From Chrysoperla carnea (Eukaryota; Arthropoda; Insecta; Neuroptera; Chrysopidae), in assembly GCF_905475395.1 (NCBI RefSeq), contig NC_058339.1, positions 71,948,520 to 72,012,519 of the forward strand: a DNA stretch of 64,000 nucleotides, in the 5' to 3' direction. Of this stretch, positions 60,290 to 64,000 are shown one piece after another. How positions within the stretch are numbered: position 1 is the first letter of the stretch; every line of letters begins with the position of its first letter. Below the pieces are notes generated by a model. The model was given only the letters and a program-made list of their open reading frames with translations. It did not search any database and had not been told where the DNA came from. The translations under genes and the position numbers were made by a program.

Positions 60290-61197
60290 CTCAGACTACA
60301 GAAATAATTTTTCTGCATTAAATTACACGAGTTATTTTTTTATTTAAATAGGTTCAGTAACACGTACTTAATGTAAATGCACGAAATTCTTACAAAAATA
60401 GGCGGGGGAAGTGCCTCCATTTTAGGAAAACCGTTTAAGGATATATCTCCATAACCGTGCACTTATGACCAAAAATGGAGTAACCTTTATTGGAGATAAA
60501 TAAATTACCTACCTTTTTTGTAAACTAATTTTTTTGTGTATCACTAACAATTTATGACTTATACGACTATGACGATTTATTTATTGGCTATTTGACCGAT
60601 ATGTCTTCCAATATTTGTTTAAACGTTTTTCAGGTAAGAAGGCAAACTAGTTATTGCTACTTATGTTACTAACATTAACCTTTTATATATTTTTATTGAT
60701 TTTTTATCATTACATTATGTATACTTCTTTTTTTTTATCTTTAAACGCAACATTAAACTCGTTATAACTTCATAAATATTAATTTTAGGAAAAAATATTT
60801 AAAGTAAATGTTTTAGGAAAATTGTAGATTTAAAAGTAAAGTTATTATTTCTTGTTTAAACTAATATTAGAAGACATATCGGTCAAATAGTCAATAAGTA
60901 AATCATCTTAATCGTTTAAGTCATAAACGGTTAGTCATACAAAAAAAAAACAAAAAAAAAAAAACAATTAATTTAGAAAAAAGGTAGGTAATTTAATTAT
61001 CTACAATAAAAGTTATTATCAGTTTTGGTCTGAAGTGCTGCACTACGGTTATACGGCTATATGGTTTTCCTTAAAATGGAGGCACTTCCCCCGCCTATTT
61101 TTGTAAGGATTTTGTGCATATATATTCAGTACGTGATACTGTACCTATTTAAATAATGAAATAGCTCCTGTAATTTAGTGCATTATGGACAAGAGTA
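60290..61197. mobile_element. Palindromic element P1, copy 2 (inverted relative to copy 1)
   Basis: It begins CTCAGACTACAGAAATAA and ends 'cattatggacaagagta', the same asymmetric tips as 32020-32555 read the other way. Arms include 'aggcgggggaagtgcctcca' and its complement, 'tatctccataaccg', and 'gaccgatatgtcttc' against 'gaagacatatcggtc'. It is about 370 bases longer than copy 1, because it keeps an outer 'cagtaacacgtacttaatg' arm and more centre. Confidence 0.82.
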
Positions 61198-61420
61198 TCT
61201 AGCTTCTACATAACATGTATTACTTAGTAAATAATTATACTCGGAATTTTACGAAATATTCCGAATTTTTGTACAAACGTGCAAGTTTGTAGATATTCAA
61301 GTTCAAAGGACGCGAAAGTCAGTTTATTGTGTATATCTTGTTTCTTTTGCCTTCAAGCGTATTAACATTTATCATTAAAGTTGTAGAGGATAAATTTTTT
61401 TTAAAAAGTTTGCTGTTTTG

Positions 61421-61690
61421 TAGGTTAAGCTGAGCGCCCTCTATATCAAAAACAGTTCAACGTTCAAAAAAAAAATTTCAGATAAAATTCGTAGAAAAAT
61501 TCTATCAACTTATCAACTATACAACTTTTATAATAAACGTTAATATACGATTGACTTTGAATATCTAAGGACGCGAACCATTTGCGACTTTTGAGACAAC
61601 ATTTCTACTATCAAAATAAAAGTTTGTTCAAAAATTTAGCTTCTTCCACCTAATTCCGACGTTGACCACTTTTTTGACTAAAAAAAATCG
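61421..61690 (+). repeat. Interspersed repeat R4, copy 2
   Basis: Colinear with 33945-34278 ('tttcagataaaattc', 'aaggacgcg', 'gcgacttttgagacaac', 'tccgacgttgaccac', 'ttttttgac'). Confidence 0.65.
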
Positions 61691-61941
61691 GGTTATAACC
61701 ATTTTAAAGCATTACATTATAAATCTCAAAGTATAAAATCTTTATTTCGATTTTCGGATTGAATACAACACTTTTCTATGAAGACATTAAAAATATTAAT
61801 AAAATCTAGGAATTTTAATTAACTAGTACAATAAATAATTAATAATTTGTTAATAAACATTCAACTAATTAATCAAATTATTACTGATAATTATAAACAT
61901 AGTGATATGGCATCTCGTCCAATAATTTATTTACCATAAAA

Positions 61942-62466
61942 ACAAGTGAAAACAAACAATTGACTGAGTTAATTGTTGAAATACCATGTATAGATTACTC
62001 TGTCACATTACACACACATACATGTCACACACATATAACTGATATACCCAAATAATACTACAATTTGCGCATAATACGCGCTCTCACGGGTAAACAGTGA
62101 TGTTTTAGAAAAAATGTTTTAAACAAAAGTTTTTGTTTTTTTAAGGAACATTTTTTACATTTAAACTTTTGTTCTATCTTTAACGGTTTACAAGACTCAA
62201 TTGACATATGTTACTCATTTACGAACTCGACCTCACTTTTTACGTCCTCAGCACGCTTTAAAAATTTCAGCTTGATATCTCTTTTCGTTTTTGAGTAATC
62301 GTGATGAGAGATGGACTGACGACAGACGACAGACAGACAACCGGAAATGAACTAATTAGGTGATTTTATGAACACCTAGTCCAAAATTTTGTTCATAGCA
62401 TCAATAAGCGTTACAAATTTGGGACTAAACTTAGTATACCTTGGTATATTTCATATACATGGTATA
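61942..62466 (+). repeat. ACAAGTG-family repeat
   Basis: ACAAGTGAAAACAAACAATT to 'atacatggtata'. All main modules are present, with a (GACA)n tract in place of the longer CTGT tract and a small deletion after 'tagcatcaata'. Confidence 0.88.
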
Positions 62467-63179
62467 ATAATTAAACAGTTGATTTAGGAATTATGTTGAC
62501 CAATATTTGTTAAATAAATCTCTTTTAAGAAAAATTATCGTCTGATTAACATAAAATTTTTCATACGAAATTCATTGTTAAAAGTTCTCACATAAATTGT
62601 TAAAATATCGCAAATATTCCGAACTCGAACCCGAAAAATATTTTTTGTACTTTACCTTTTCTGTCATTGTATTAAGTCAATTGAAATACAGTTGAGAAAA
62701 GTAGTTTAAAAAACTTCAATATGTAGTACATAGTCTAAAAATAAAATTTGATGGTGGGAAAATTAACCTTTTTTCAATTCTAAATGAAATATATATTTTA
62801 GAAACATCAAAAAGAGTATTTTTCATCCATTTAGTATATAAAATAAAAAACGAAACAAAAAAAAAATGCAATCTTCTGATGTTTAACCAATGGGGAAAAT
62901 GTTTATATATATAAAAAGAAAAAACAAAATTCGTTTTACAATTTTATAATAAAATATCAAAAACCAGTTTATAAAGTTTATCATAGATGCTTAGCCAAAC
63001 TTAGAGATCAACTCTCTAATATCTTGCGTTTATCCTCATGCATAAAGGATCAAAATATCTTTTATTATCTATACAATTATTGAAATAATTGATGCTTTTT
63101 GACGAAAACTTAACAATAAGGTTTAAAATTTTGTCAATAGCACGTCAAAAATCTGCTGTTCATTGTTAGAAAATCACCT
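62467..63179. other. Intergenic A/T-rich region
   Basis: No feature is supported. Confidence 0.25.
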
Positions 63180-63310
63180 ATTTTCAACTTGCAACAGAAA
63201 TAAAGCTTAAAATAGTCGTCCGTTTAGGAGCTACCATGCCACAGAAAGACACACAGATACAAAGATACGTTAAACTTATAACACTCCTCTTTGTTTGTCG
63301 AGGGTGAAAA
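63180..63310 (+). repeat. Interspersed repeat R1, 3' fragment
   Basis: 'cgtccgtttaggagctacca', 'tgccacagaaagacacac' and 'tttgtttgtcgagggtgaaa' mark the end of R1 without its first half. Confidence 0.6.
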
Positions 63311-63634
63311 AGGTGTTCGCTGGGGCTATGCGTGTTTTAATGTTCAAATCTCGGTAGATGTTTTTATTTTTTTCTTGTCGTTATTTTTCTTAAAAGACTT
63401 TTCATGATCTAAGAGAAAGTATTAGGTAGATCTCCACTCATTTGATAACCAGATGAGGCAAATTTTTTTGAAATTTTATTGATTTTTAAACACTCCATCA
63501 TAGTTTTTTTATTGAAAGTGTTCATGGCTATTAAATTAATTTTAATAAATGTTTTCACGATCAGTTATTTTCTGAGAAGCTTATACAATATTTTTTGATA
63601 CAATACACATATACAATATGAAATTATCTGCCTT

Positions 63635-63749
63635 CTGATACCAATTTCGATTGGTTAACAGATCGGTGTAGTCACCTATATTGACTTACCTGTTCATATG
63701 GTATGAACCCGTCTACACCGATTTTTTAGCCATTGGAAAATGGTATCAG
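63635..63749. mobile_element. Small palindromic MITE-like element (115 bp)
   Basis: Arms of about 37 bases: CTGATACCAATTTCGATTGG on the left and, as complement of the right, CTGATACCATTTTCCAATGG. Both then reach 'atcggtgtag' before the loop. Confidence 0.75.
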
Positions 63750-63764
63750 AATTTAACTACCTCG

Positions 63765-64000
63765 TACTAGAAACATATCTAGAAACACTCTCCATTTAAT
63801 CACCTTTTTCCTTAGAGCTTTCTCTAAACAGAACCGATATTGAGGATCATTGCCTATTTTTAGTAGTTCCGGGTATGGAATCATAACTTGCACTTGAATC
63901 ATAGCTAAGAACATTCTTCATTAAATTACCTTATAAACGAAACAAAAAAATCAAAATCGGTTCATCCGTTTAGTCACTACGATGCCACCGACTGAAAGAC
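63765..64000 (+). repeat. Interspersed repeat R1, running off the window
   Basis: 'acatatctagaaacactctc', 'catttaatcaccttttt', 'gttccgggtatggaa' and a second 'gctaagaacattcttcatta' are followed by 'ttcatccgtttagtcac'. It has the same two-module layout as the 300-705 copy and is cut by the window end. Confidence 0.65.

Overview
The window looks like nuclear DNA of an insect: strongly A/T-rich, spliced genes with ordinary GT-AG introns, and dense non-autonomous transposons and SINEs. The order cannot be fixed from sequence alone. A CCTAA-type tail on one SINE recalls the TTAGG telomere motif of many non-dipteran insects, but this is weak evidence. No operons, CRISPR arrays, rRNA genes or intact tRNA genes were seen.

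Three protein-coding genes are supported, all on the + strand and all in the first 22 kb. (1) 1420-3306: a two-exon TPR protein resembling the N-terminal half of TTC12, a dynein-arm assembly factor. (2) 13216-17705: three exons of a calmodulin-like protein with four EF-hands. A candidate first coding exon lies at 5399-5477, downstream of an initiator-like motif. If it is accepted, the protein is 172 aa and the first intron is 7.7 kb. (3) 20492-22026: a three-exon TOM22, the central receptor of the mitochondrial outer-membrane import complex. Exon phases join cleanly in all three. The genes have no evident functional link.

From about 22 kb to the end I see no convincing coding exon, and the sequence is a repeat landscape. 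It holds two hAT elements with TIRs and near-perfect 8-bp duplications (one with a decayed transposase, one carrying a nested fold-back). It also has Helitron-like elements ending in a hairpin plus CTAG, one of them with a reconstructable empty site. Two tRNA-derived SINE families and a TA-flanked TIR element are present, together with at least eight palindromic (fold-back) elements. A roughly 430-600 bp family without terminal inverted repeats, called the ACAAGTG family here, occurs about thirteen times, mostly between 34 and 62 kb. A 126-bp exact palindrome centred on a TA microsatellite lies at 30.2 kb, and an isolated GC-richer island lies at 27.5 kb.

I found no convincing new biological system. 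The most informative items are the nested insertions that date and define the repeat families, the unclassified ACAAGTG family, and the EF-hand gene with its unusual candidate first exon.
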